NCBI RefSeq assembly: GCF_004363095.1
Contig: NZ_SNYO01000013.1
Span: forward strand, 95,589-159,588
Source of the DNA: Actinomycetospora succinea
GTDB taxonomy: Bacteria > Actinomycetota > Actinomycetes > Mycobacteriales > Pseudonocardiaceae
DNA: 64,000 bases
Reading direction: 5' to 3'
Shown here piece by piece: positions 21,670 through 29,874 of the stretch. Position numbers and translations under genes: made by a program. Positions within the stretch are counted from its first letter, which is position 1, and every line of letters starts with the position of its first letter. The notes beneath the pieces were generated by a model. The model was not told the DNA's origin. It saw nothing but the letters and a program-made list of their open reading frames with translations, and did no database searches.

Positions 21670-22608
21670 GTGGAGAGCGAGGACGCCGGAGACGCCGGGG
21701 GCACCGCCGACGCCGGCCGCCGCGACCGTCGGCTGCTGCTGCTCTCGGTGTGGGCGTCCGCGGGCTTCGCCGTGCTGTCGTCGGTGTGGGGCGTGCTCAG
21801 CGGCTCGTCGATGATCGTCTTCGATGGCCTCTCGTCGTTCGTGAGCATCGGGCTCTCGATGCTGGCGGTCGTGGCGCTGCGGACCTCGCGGCGCGGCCCG
21901 GACGAGCGCTACCCGTGGGGTCGCGAGGCCTGGGAGCCGCTCGTCGTGGTGATCAAGGCGGCCGCGCTGGGCGCGCTCTGCGTCTACGCGGTCGTCGGGG
22001 GGATCGCCGACCTGCTCGCCGGGGGCCGGGAGGTCTCGACGGGCTGGGCGCTGGCCTACGCGATCGTCGCGACGGTCGCCGGCGCCGTCGTCACGCTGCT
22101 GATGCGCCGCGGCGGGCGCTCGGACCTCGTGCGCGCCGAGGCGGCGGAGTGGTTCGGCGACACCCTGCTCTCGATCGGCGTGCTCGTCGGCTTCGTGATC
22201 GCCGTGGTCCTGGTGTCGGCGGGCCGGCCGGACCTCGCCGCCTACGTCGACCCGGCGATGGTCGTCGTGGTGTCGCTGCTGTTCCTGCGCATCCCGGCCC
22301 GGCTCATCGGGGGCGGGATGCGCGAGATCCTCGCGATGTCGCCGCCCAGGGACACGCAGGCGGAGCTCGACGAGGCGGTCGAGGCGGTACGGGAGCAGTT
22401 CGGGCTCGCCGAGGCGTTCCTGCGGGCGTCGAAGGTGGGCGGTCGCGTCGACGTCGAGGTCGACTACGTGGTGGGGGAGGGATCGTCCGTGCACACGGTG
22501 GCCGACGGTGACGTCGTCCGGCAGGCGCTGCACGACCGTCTGGAGGTGCTCGGGCACGAGCGCTCGGTGGTCGTCGCGTTCACGACCGATCGGCGGTGGG
22601 CGGTGTGA
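21670..22608 (+). CDS. Cation diffusion facilitator (CDF) family transporter with atypical metal site
   Basis: A 312-residue protein from GTG 21670, with five to six helices and a C-terminal cytoplasmic domain. The frame fits CDF (RYPWGREAWEPL corresponds to the conserved SFGHGKAE region). Against the E. coli YiiP pattern, both helix-2 Asp positions (D-x3-D) read Ser (SSFVSIG), with an Asp a few residues earlier. The helix-5 H-x3-D reads E-x3-D (AEWFGDTLL). Specificity for Zn is therefore doubtful. It overlaps the next gene by 4 nt and lies divergent from the lysyltransferase. Confidence 0.85.
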   Translation: MESEDAGDAGGTADAGRRDRRLLLLSVWASAGFAVLSSVWGVLSGSSMIVFDGLSSFVSIGLSMLAVVALRTSRRGPDERYPWGREAWEPLVVVIKAAALGALCVYAVVGGIADLLAGGREVSTGWALAYAIVATVAGAVVTLLMRRGGRSDLVRAEAAEWFGDTLLSIGVLVGFVIAVVLVSAGRPDLAAYVDPAMVVVVSLLFLRIPARLIGGGMREILAMSPPRDTQAELDEAVEAVREQFGLAEAFLRASKVGGRVDVEVDYVVGEGSSVHTVADGDVVRQALHDRLEVLGHERSVVVAFTTDRRWAV

Positions 22609-23201
22609 GCGATCTCGTGGTGCACCTCGGCCGGCCCGAGGACCTCGTGACGGTCGAGCCCGCCGACCTGCTCGACGACGACCTCGGGCGGACGATCCCG
22701 GGCGCCGAGGAGATGTTCGAGGTGCTCCTGGCCCGCCGCCGTCCCCGGCGCGGGCTCGACCGCATCGTCATGACCCTGCCGCCCGGCGTCGTGGCCGACG
22801 GCGACGTCGAGGCCGTCCGGACGCGCCTCGCCGACGGGCTGCGGCGGTGGTGCCTGCGGCGCCTCGAGAGCGTCGCGCGGGACGCCGGGCTGCAGCGGCG
22901 CCTGGCGGTCGCCGCGCTGCGCCCGGGCATCCCGCTGTTCCTGATCGGCCTGGCGTTCTCGACCGACTTCCTCGCCCCCGACGTCCCCGAGTTCTTCCAG
23001 AACCTCCTCGGCAACGGCGTCTTCCTCGTCATCGCGTGGATCGGGCTCTGGTACCCCCTGGACTCGCTGTTCTTCGCCCGCCTGCCGCTGAAACGGCAGC
23101 GCCGGGCGCTGGTGGTGCTGATGGCGCTGCCGGTCGAGGTGCACGCCCGGCCCTGGGCCGAACGAGTGGTTGCGCGCGACGCATCGGGTGACGGCGGGTA
23201 G
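22605..23201 (+). CDS. Membrane protein of unknown function coupled to the CDF gene
   Basis: A 198-residue protein from GTG 22605 (GTGA overlap with the CDF stop, so translationally coupled). An acidic/basic soluble N-terminus (1-105) is followed by two hydrophobic segments (about 108-128 and 136-157) and a short basic tail. I do not recognise a family. The tight coupling suggests a shared job with the transporter, for instance an accessory subunit, which is inference. Confidence 0.75.
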   Translation: MSDLVVHLGRPEDLVTVEPADLLDDDLGRTIPGAEEMFEVLLARRRPRRGLDRIVMTLPPGVVADGDVEAVRTRLADGLRRWCLRRLESVARDAGLQRRLAVAALRPGIPLFLIGLAFSTDFLAPDVPEFFQNLLGNGVFLVIAWIGLWYPLDSLFFARLPLKRQRRALVVLMALPVEVHARPWAERVVARDASGDGG

Positions 23202-23263
23202 CGACCCGCCCGCCGACCGGAGGACCCTCTCGCGCGCGAGGGTCACGGGGGACGGGGTCGGCG

Positions 23264-24067
23264 ATGGAGACCATCCAGCGCGAGGGGGAGTGGCTCGAGC
23301 TCGTCGCGGACCTGATCACCCGCCCGCTGACGCGCTGGCCCGTCGACCGGATCCTGCCGATGCTCGCGTGCTCGTTCGGCGCGCCGGCGGCCACGTTCTA
23401 CGCGCAGGACCCGGGCGGGCCGATCGACCAGTACCGGTGGCCGGCCGACCTCTACGAGGACCGACTCGAGGAGGCGCTGCGATGGGGCCGCGAGCAGGCG
23501 CCCGTCGACCACCCGCTGCTGCGGTACTACCTCGCGACCGGCCGCGCCGAGGCCGTCCAGGTCGCCGACGTGCCCGAGCGGTTCGCCGACCACGGCGTCC
23601 ACGAGCGCTGGCGGACCGCCTGCCGGGACGTGTTCAGCCCGGACGTCGTCGCCCAGGCGTCCCTGCCGGTCTGCCTGACCGGCGGGTCCAACCGGTCGTT
23701 CCTCGTCGGCCGCCCCGATCCCTACTCGCCGTGCGAGATGGACCAGCTGCGCCGCCTGCAGCGCGTGTTCGTCGGGCTCGACCGCCAGATCGCCGCGCAC
23801 GCCCGGTGGACGACGCGGACCGGGCCGATGGCCGTCCCGACCGCCGAGGAGGTCGGCCTGACGCCCCGCGAGAGCGTCGTGCTCGACATGCTCGCCACCG
23901 GAGCCACCGCCCGGGCGATCGCGCGCCGCCTGACGGTGGGGGAGCGGACCGTCCAGAAGCACCTGCAGCGGGTCTACGCGAAGCTCGGCGTCGCCGACCG
24001 CCTCGCCGCCGTACAGCGCGCCCAGCTCCTGGGCCTGCTCCCGCCGCCGGTGGTCGTGCGTACGTAG
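23264..24067 (+). CDS. LuxR-family transcriptional regulator
   Basis: A 267-residue protein, ATG 23264. The C-terminal 65 residues are a LuxR/GerE HTH: LTPRESVVLDMLATGATARAI, then RLTVGERTVQKHLQRVYAKLGV. The N-terminal 190 residues look like a GAF/PAS-type input domain with no clear ligand residues. No receiver Asp is present, so it is not a response regulator. Target genes are unknown. Confidence 0.88.
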   Translation: METIQREGEWLELVADLITRPLTRWPVDRILPMLACSFGAPAATFYAQDPGGPIDQYRWPADLYEDRLEEALRWGREQAPVDHPLLRYYLATGRAEAVQVADVPERFADHGVHERWRTACRDVFSPDVVAQASLPVCLTGGSNRSFLVGRPDPYSPCEMDQLRRLQRVFVGLDRQIAAHARWTTRTGPMAVPTAEEVGLTPRESVVLDMLATGATARAIARRLTVGERTVQKHLQRVYAKLGVADRLAAVQRAQLLGLLPPPVVVRT

Positions 24068-24142
24068 TTCACGCCCTGTCGCGATCGTCACGTTCCGTCG
24101 TGAATGGGGTGGCACCACCACCACCAGGCCCGGGAGGCCACC

Positions 24143-24454
24143 GTGCTCGCGACCACCGACATCCGTGCCCGCCTCGACGACTGCCGCTCCAAGACCGCCA
24201 CCGCCATGCGTGACACCGAGGGCGACACCGGTGCCTCCGTCGTCACCGTGGCCGTGGTGCGGGAGTTCCTCAGCAAGGCGGACAAGGCGGGCCAGGTCCC
24301 CGACGACGAGGCCCGCGACGCGGTGATCGAGCTCGAGCAGGCGGCGGACAGCGCGAAGGCGGCCGCGGCGGCGGACCCGGGCCTCGGCGGGGCGGCCCGG
24401 GAATCCGTCGAGGCCGCCCACCTCGCGATCTGCATCCTCAAGACCGAGGTCTAG
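24143..24454 (+). CDS. Small hypothetical helical protein
   Basis: A 103-residue protein. GTG 24143 is preferred over ATG 24104 because GGGAGG lies 7-12 nt upstream of it and the extra N-terminus (four His in a row) would come from a CCACCA run in the leader. The sequence is mostly helical and Ala/Asp rich (VVREFLSKADKAGQV, EARDAVIELEQAADSAKAA). No family recognised. It converges on the CPA1 antiporter gene 10 bp away. Confidence 0.7.
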   Translation: MLATTDIRARLDDCRSKTATAMRDTEGDTGASVVTVAVVREFLSKADKAGQVPDDEARDAVIELEQAADSAKAAAAADPGLGGAARESVEAAHLAICILKTEV

Positions 24455-24463
24455 CCACACCGC

Positions 24464-26059
24464 TCAGCGGTCCAGCATCGCCTCCTCGTAGTCCAGCTCG
24501 CGGAGCATGTCGCGCAGGATGCCCTCGTCGATGCGGCCCATGTCGCGGAAGCGCACGAACGTCTCGCGCTCGGCGCCGAGCATCGCGCGGCGCAGCCGGG
24601 TGAACGCGACCGAGGGCGCCTCGCCGATCTCCTCGTCGGGGCGCCCGAGGCGTTCCCACGCGCCGTTGGAGCGGTGCTGGGCCCACGTCCGCAGCTGCTC
24701 GGTGACGTGCTGCGGGGTGCCGTCGTCGGTCAGCTCGTCGAGGCGGCCCAGCGCGGCCTCGGCGGCGGCCTGCTTCGCGGCGGCCTCGTCGAGCACGTCG
24801 CGCTGGGCGCCCTTGTCGCGCACGTGCAGGCGCCGGATCAGCGTCGGCAGCGTCAGGCCCTGGAGCAGCAGGGTGCCGACCGTGACGACGAACGCCGCGA
24901 ACACGACGACGTTGTAGCCCGGCATGGCCTGGTCGCCGTTGATGCCGTGCGGGATCGCGAACGCCGCGGCCAGCGTGACCACGCCGCGCATGCCCGCCCA
25001 GGAGATGATGAAGGGCACCCGCCAGGGCATGGGTGGTCCGCGCCGTCGCACCTTCGGCAGCACGCGCGGGAGGTAGATCGTCGGGAAGACCCACACGAAG
25101 CGGGCGATCACGGTGACCGCGAGCAGGGCCAGCGACACCCCGACGATGCGCAGCTTGTCGTCGCCGAGGCCGTCGTAGACGATCCGCAGCTGCAGCCCGA
25201 TCAGGGCGAAGACCAGCGCCTCGAGCAGCGTGTCGAGCGCCTTCCAGACGGCCTGGTCCTGCAGGCGCGTGGCGTAGCCGGCCTCGGTCGCCTTGTGCCC
25301 GAGGTAGAGCCCGGCGATGACCACCGCGAGCACGCCGGAGGTGTGCAGCTCCTCGGCGAGCAGGTAGATCGCGAACGGGACGAGCAGGCCGACCGAGCTC
25401 TCGAGCGCGCCGTCGTTGAGCTTCATCCGCACGCGGTGCAGCAGCCAGCCCGCGGCGCCGCCGATCGCCACGCCGCCGACCGCCGCGAGCGCGAACTCGC
25501 CGAGGCCCTCCAGGATCGTCGCGCCGGTGCTGACGGCCATCGGCGCGATCGCGGCCGCGAGCAGGACCCGGAACAGGGTCAGCGCGGTCGCGTCGTTGAG
25601 CAGGCTCTCGCCCTCGAGGATCGTCATGATCCGGCGCTGGAGGCCGAGGCGCCGCCCGATCGACGCGGCGGCGACGGCGTCCGGCGGCGCGACCACGGCG
25701 CCGAGTACCAGCGCGCTCGCCAGCGGCAGCTCGGGCACCAGGAACCACGCGGCCACGCCGACCAGCGCCGTCGTGAACACGACGAGGCCGACCGCGAGCT
25801 GGCCGATCCGCCGGATGTTCTCGCGCAGCCGCAGTGTCGAGCTCTCCAGCGCCGCGGAGTAGAGCAGCGGCGGGAGCACGAGGAAGAGCACGAGGTCGGG
25901 GTCCAGCGGCACCGACGGGACGCCGGGCACGAACGAGATCGCGAGCCCGACGACCACGAGGACCAGCGGCGCCGAGAACGAGAAGCGCCGCGCGAGGGCC
26001 GTGACGCCGAGCGCGACGACGAAGACGACGAGCAGGGTCGGGCCGAGGTCCTCGGTCAT
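24464..26059 (-). CDS. CPA1-type Na+(K+)/H+ antiporter
   Basis: A 531-residue antiporter from ATG 26059. About 12 helices span residues 1-420, with ion-site motifs GAVVAPPDAVAAASIG (the Asp before Ala) and ILEGESLLNDATALTLF, and ISWAGMRGVVTLAAAFAIP in a late helix (Arg of the NhaP/NHE core). The cytoplasmic tail of about 110 residues is charged and helical. It overlaps the upstream methyltransferase stop by 4 nt (ATGA). Confidence 0.93.
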   Translation of the reverse strand: MTEDLGPTLLVVFVVALGVTALARRFSFSAPLVLVVVGLAISFVPGVPSVPLDPDLVLFLVLPPLLYSAALESSTLRLRENIRRIGQLAVGLVVFTTALVGVAAWFLVPELPLASALVLGAVVAPPDAVAAASIGRRLGLQRRIMTILEGESLLNDATALTLFRVLLAAAIAPMAVSTGATILEGLGEFALAAVGGVAIGGAAGWLLHRVRMKLNDGALESSVGLLVPFAIYLLAEELHTSGVLAVVIAGLYLGHKATEAGYATRLQDQAVWKALDTLLEALVFALIGLQLRIVYDGLGDDKLRIVGVSLALLAVTVIARFVWVFPTIYLPRVLPKVRRRGPPMPWRVPFIISWAGMRGVVTLAAAFAIPHGINGDQAMPGYNVVVFAAFVVTVGTLLLQGLTLPTLIRRLHVRDKGAQRDVLDEAAAKQAAAEAALGRLDELTDDGTPQHVTEQLRTWAQHRSNGAWERLGRPDEEIGEAPSVAFTRLRRAMLGAERETFVRFRDMGRIDEGILRDMLRELDYEEAMLDR

Positions 26060-26685
26060 GACGCCGGTCGCCGGTGCACGCTGACGGCGTAGCCGCCGCC
26101 GTCGTAGGGCTCGGCGCCGTCCCAGTCGGCGGTGCGCACCTGCAGGTCGAGGCCGGCGGCGGCGCACGCGGCGTCGTAGTCGTCGAGACCCGGGAACGGC
26201 ACGTCGTCGGGCAGCGTGAACGGCACGTGGTCGGCGTCGAGGCCGAAGCCGGCGACGAGCAGCCCGCCCGGGCGCAGGTGGCCGGCGAGGTGCGCGACCA
26301 CCGCGGCGTGCGTCCCGGGCGTGAGCAGCGGCCACAGGTTGCCGGCGGCCACCACGGCGTCGAGGGGGTGGTCGAGGTGGAGGGGGTCGGCGAGGTCGGC
26401 GAGGCGCCAGTCGAGCTCCGGGGCCGCCGCGCGGGCCTCGGCGAGCATCGAGGCGTCGAGGTCGGCGCCGGTGACCCGGTGCCCGAGCCGGGCGAGGTGG
26501 ATCGCGACACGCCCGGTGCCGCAGCCGGCGTCGAGGACGTCGGAGGGCCGGCCGTCGAGCAGCGCGTGGACGCGGCGGGCCTCCCCGTGCAGGTCCTCGC
26601 CCTGTTCCTCCAGGGCGGCGAAGCGGGCGGCGTAGCCCGGACCGGCGGTGCCGCCGGTGACGGCGAGCCAGGGATTGACGCTCAC
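26056..26685 (-). CDS. Class I SAM-dependent methyltransferase
   Basis: About 209 residues with motif I VLDAGCGTGRVAIHLA, motif post-I VTGADLDASML and a central VVAAGNLWPLL. It is a small-molecule type of unknown substrate. GTG 26685 lies 6 nt after a TAGAGT -10 box (26692-26697), so a leaderless start is likely; GTG 26691 in the same frame would add two residues. The downstream antiporter gene overlaps its stop. Confidence 0.88.
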   Translation of the reverse strand: MSVNPWLAVTGGTAGPGYAARFAALEEQGEDLHGEARRVHALLDGRPSDVLDAGCGTGRVAIHLARLGHRVTGADLDASMLAEARAAAPELDWRLADLADPLHLDHPLDAVVAAGNLWPLLTPGTHAAVVAHLAGHLRPGGLLVAGFGLDADHVPFTLPDDVPFPGLDDYDAACAAAGLDLQVRTADWDGAEPYDGGGYAVSVHRRPAS

Positions 26686-26786
26686 CGGCACACTCTAGGG
26701 CCGGTGTGAGCGCGCCGTGAGGAGACCGGTGAGGTCCGCGGCACGTCCCGTGTCCCATGCGAAACCGTGCATGTATCGTCGGCGGC

Positions 26787-27740
26787 GTGGGACACGGCCA
26801 TGGTCACGGCAGCGGCGGCGACGACCGCCGGCGCCTGGGTGTCGCGCTCGGCGTCACCGCCCTCGTCGCGGTCGTGGGCGCGGTCGGCGCGATCGTCACC
26901 GGCTCGCTCGCGCTGCTCGCCGACCTGGGCCACGTCGGCACCGACGTCATCGCCCTCGCCACCGCCCTGATCGCCTCCGCCCTCGCCGTGCGCCCGCCGA
27001 GCATCCGGCGGACCTTCGGGCTCGGCCGCGCCGAGGTCCTCGGCGCCGCGGTGAACGCGGTGCTGCTGCTCGGGGTCACTGTCTGGGTCGCCGTCGAGGC
27101 CGTCGAGCGGATCGCGACGCCGACCGAGGTGCCCGGCGGCGGGCTGCTCTTCTACGGCGTCGTCGGCCTCGTCGGCAACCTCGTGTCGCTGGTCGTGCTC
27201 CAGCGCGGCAGCGGCGGGATGAACGTCCGGGGTGCGGCGCTGCACGTGCTCGGCGACGCGCTGGGCTCGGTCGCCGTGCTCGCCGCCGCCGTCGTCACCC
27301 TGACCACCGGCTGGGCCTACGCCGACACCGTCGCCTCGTTGGTGATCGTCGCGATCCTCCTGCCGCGCACCGTCTCCCTGCTGCGCGAGACCGGGCACGT
27401 CCTGCTCGAGGGTGCCCCGGCGGGCATCGACGTCGACGACGTGCACCGGGAGCTGCTGGCCGTCGAGGGCGTCGCCGAGGTGCACGACCTGCACGTCTGG
27501 GCGATCAACGACCGCAGCCCCGCGGTCTCGGCGCACCTCGTCATCTCCGACGACGGCTGCGCCACCGCCGACTGCGGGGAGCACGGCGTGCTCGACCGGG
27601 CTTCGACCGTGCTGCGCGACCGCTTCGGCCTGCACCACAGCACGCTGCAGATCGAGGCCGTCGAGCACGCCGACCACGAGGAGGCGTGCACACCCCTCAC
27701 GATCGACCAGCCGTCCGTCGAGGCCCTCACGGAGCGGTGA
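26787..27740 (+). CDS. CDF family zinc/cation efflux transporter
   Basis: A 317-residue CDF protein. GTG 26787 follows a TATCGT box (26774-26779) by 7 nt, so leaderless. It begins with a His-rich GHGHGHGSGGDDR segment, then six helices with the canonical tetrahedral site: H-x3-D in helix 2 (DLGHVGTDVIAL) and H-x3-D in helix 5 (ALHVLGDALGS). The C-terminal domain has HDLHVWAI and late Cys/His residues (GCATADCGEHG). All this fits a ZitB/CzcD-like zinc exporter. The stop overlaps the convergent AraC gene by 14 bp. Confidence 0.93.
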   Translation: MGHGHGHGSGGDDRRRLGVALGVTALVAVVGAVGAIVTGSLALLADLGHVGTDVIALATALIASALAVRPPSIRRTFGLGRAEVLGAAVNAVLLLGVTVWVAVEAVERIATPTEVPGGGLLFYGVVGLVGNLVSLVVLQRGSGGMNVRGAALHVLGDALGSVAVLAAAVVTLTTGWAYADTVASLVIVAILLPRTVSLLRETGHVLLEGAPAGIDVDDVHRELLAVEGVAEVHDLHVWAINDRSPAVSAHLVISDDGCATADCGEHGVLDRASTVLRDRFGLHHSTLQIEAVEHADHEEACTPLTIDQPSVEALTER

Positions 27741-28689
27741 CGAACGCGCGCCGGTGCTCCGAGGGCGTGCGTCCGTAGACCTCGAGGAACGCGGTTCGCA
27801 TCGTCTCGGTCGACCGGAAGCCGCAGCGCGCGGCGACCCGCGCCAGCGGGACGTCGGAGGTGGCGACGAGCGCGGCGGCGGCCTCGGTGCGCGCGCGGCG
27901 CACGTGCTCGGCGGGGGTGCGCCCGAGGTGGCTGCGGAACAGCCGGGCGAGGTGGCGCTCGCTGACCCCGGCGTGGTCGGCGAGGGCGGCGGCGCCGAGG
28001 TCGGCGTCGAGGTGCCCGGCCACGTGGTCCACGGCGCGGCGCACGACGTCGTCGGCGGGCGCCGGGGCGGCGACGTGCACGCTCATCTGCGCCTGGGTCC
28101 CCGGCCGCTGCAGGTAGGTGACGAGCGCCCGGGCGACCCGCCGGACGATCACCGGCCCGTGGTCCTCGTCGACGAACGACAGCGCGAGGTCGAGAGCGCT
28201 GGTCACCCCCGCCGACGTGGCGATCCGGCCGTCGCGCACGAAGATCGGGTCCGGGTCGACGTCGACGGCGGGGTAGGCGCGGGCGAGGTCGGCGGCGAAC
28301 ACCCAGTGGGTGGTGGCGCGGCGCCCGTCGAGCAGCCCGGCCGCGGCGAGGACGTGTGCGCCGGTGCAGACCGACGCGACCCGGCGGGCGTCACGGGCGA
28401 GGCGCCGGACGTGCGCGAGCAGCACCGGGTCGGCGGCGGCGCGCTCGGCACCGAAGCCGCCCGCCACGACGAGGGTGTCGACGGCGCCGGTGTGCTGCTC
28501 GAGCGCCCCGTGGGCCGCGAGCTGCAGGCCGGGCCGGCACGTCATCGTCCGGCCGCCCGGCGTGAGGAGGGTGACCGTGTAGGCCGGGTCGGCGCCGACG
28601 TCGCGGGCCGCGGCGAGCGTGGAGGTGATGCAGGCGATGTCGAGCAGCTCGGCGTCGTCGTACCCGACCACCACCGTCGCCCGTGCCAT
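27727..28689 (-). CDS. GlxA-type transcriptional regulator (DJ-1/PfpI + AraC HTH)
   Basis: A 320-residue protein, ATG 28689. Residues 1-180 are a DJ-1/PfpI-like domain with the Cys elbow ASVCTGAHVLAAAGLLDG. Residues 215-315 are two AraC HTH motifs (LGAAALADHAGVSERHLARLF and VARVAARCGF-type helices, then TMRTAFLEVYGRTPSEHR). GlxA proteins often control amino-acid or one-carbon metabolism, but no target is evident here. It is divergent from the CsoR-box gene at 28799. Confidence 0.92.
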   Translation of the reverse strand: MARATVVVGYDDAELLDIACITSTLAAARDVGADPAYTVTLLTPGGRTMTCRPGLQLAAHGALEQHTGAVDTLVVAGGFGAERAAADPVLLAHVRRLARDARRVASVCTGAHVLAAAGLLDGRRATTHWVFAADLARAYPAVDVDPDPIFVRDGRIATSAGVTSALDLALSFVDEDHGPVIVRRVARALVTYLQRPGTQAQMSVHVAAPAPADDVVRRAVDHVAGHLDADLGAAALADHAGVSERHLARLFRSHLGRTPAEHVRRARTEAAAALVATSDVPLARVAARCGFRSTETMRTAFLEVYGRTPSEHRRAFVTAP

Positions 28690-28757
28690 GCTCGGACCCT
28701 AGCTCCCGGCGTGTCCGTCCGGACCCGTTCCGCAGGAATCCGGACAGGTCTCGCCGG

Positions 28758-28774
28758 ATACCCCCAGGGGGTAT
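28758..28774. promoter_or_regulatory. CsoR-type operator upstream of the membrane protein at 28799
   Basis: ATACCCCCAGGGGGTAT is a perfect 8+1+8 palindrome ending 24 nt before the ATG. Its 15-bp core TACCCC-CAG-GGGGTA matches TACCCC-TGG-GGGGTA in front of copA (38808-38822), at a similar distance from that start codon. Confidence 0.8.
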
Positions 28775-28798
28775 TGCTCCTGCGCCACGGTCGTCGCC

Positions 28799-29371
28799 AT
28801 GACCACCTCCTCGCACGCCCCCCACACCCACGGCGCGCTCGGCGCGGTCGCCCGGCGCTGGCCCGTGGCGGTCGGCCTGCTCGCCGCCGCCGCGATGGTG
28901 CTCGCCGGCCCCGCCACCGCCGCCGACCTCGCGATGGTCGTCGTGCTCGCCGCGTCCTGCTACGTCGCCGCGGCCGCGTTCTCGCGACCGTGGATGGCGT
29001 GGGTCTGGGTCGCGGTGGGCTCCGTCCTCGTGGTGGCGTCCCGCCTGCTCGCGATCTCGCCGACCCTGGTCAACGCCGTCGCGGGCGCCGCACTGCTCGT
29101 GCTCGGGGTGGTGCGCGGCGTTGCCCGGCCGGCGCTCGCCCGCCAGACGGCGGGGTTCGTGGTCTACGGCCTCCTCGCGCTCGTGGCGCTGGCGCTCCCG
29201 CCCGGCCCCGGCCTGGTCCTCGCCGCCCTGACGCTCGTCGGGCACGGCGCCTGGGACCTCTGGCACCTGCGCCGGCACCGCGACCAGGTCTCGCCGTCGC
29301 TGGCCGAGGCCTGCGTGGCGCTCGACGTCCCCGCGGGCCTCGCGGTGCTCGTCCTCGCGTTCCTGGTGTGA
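28799..29371 (+). CDS. Membrane protein under a CsoR-type operator
   Basis: A 190-residue protein, ATG 28799. The N-terminus holds three His in SSHAPHTHG, followed by five to six hydrophobic helices, with further His residues in GHGAWDLWHLRRHRDQ near residue 150. I do not recognise a characterised family. The palindromic TACCCC...GGGGTA operator directly upstream argues for control by the CsoR encoded at 40560 and for a role in copper handling, which is inference. The ogt start codon overlaps its stop (TGATG). Confidence 0.8.
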   Translation: MTTSSHAPHTHGALGAVARRWPVAVGLLAAAAMVLAGPATAADLAMVVVLAASCYVAAAAFSRPWMAWVWVAVGSVLVVASRLLAISPTLVNAVAGAALLVLGVVRGVARPALARQTAGFVVYGLLALVALALPPGPGLVLAALTLVGHGAWDLWHLRRHRDQVSPSLAEACVALDVPAGLAVLVLAFLV

Positions 29372-29874
29372 TGGGGGCCGTGACCGTCACGCACACCGTG
29401 CTCGAGAGCCCGCTCGGTCCGCTGACCCTGCGAGCGCACGACGGCGTGCTCTCCGGGCTCTACATGACCGAGCACCGGCACGGCCCCGCCGCGGAGACCC
29501 TCGGCGCCCGCGACGACGACGGCCTGCCCGCCGCCCGCGAGCAGCTCGCCGCCTACTTCGACGGCGAGCTCACCGACTTCGACCTCGCGACGACGGCCGG
29601 CGGCACCCCGTTCCAGCAGCGCGTCTGGGCGGCGCTGCGCGAGATCCCGTACGGCGCGACCGTGACCTACGGCGAGCTGGCCGCGGCGATCGGGCAGCCC
29701 ACCGCCGTGCGTGCGGTGGGGCTCGCCAACGGCCGCAACCCGATCAGCATCGTCGTGCCGTGCCACCGCGTCATCGGCTCGACGGGCTCGCTCACCGGCT
29801 ACGGCGGCGGCGTCGAGCGCAAGCGCGCCCTGCTCGACCTCGAGTCCCGGAGCGCTCAGCGCCGCTCGGGCTGA
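29371..29874 (+). CDS. ogt: Methylated-DNA--protein-cysteine S-methyltransferase
   Basis: A 167-residue suicide DNA-repair enzyme removing O6-alkylguanine adducts. ATG 29371 shares its A with the stop of the preceding gene. The active site is NPISIVVPCHRVIGSTGSLTGY (PCHRV Cys acceptor), preceded by the HTH RVWAALREIPYGATVTYGELA. Length is typical of Ogt. A second homologue is at 56329. The 3' end overlaps the convergent gene at 29856 by 19 bp. Confidence 0.95.
   Translation: MGAVTVTHTVLESPLGPLTLRAHDGVLSGLYMTEHRHGPAAETLGARDDDGLPAAREQLAAYFDGELTDFDLATTAGGTPFQQRVWAALREIPYGATVTYGELAAAIGQPTAVRAVGLANGRNPISIVVPCHRVIGSTGSLTGYGGGVERKRALLDLESRSAQRRSG

Noticed and set aside
24104..24142. N-terminal His-rich extension of the small protein at 24143
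   Set aside because: The His run comes from CCACCA repeats in the leader, and the ribosome binding site supports GTG 24143.
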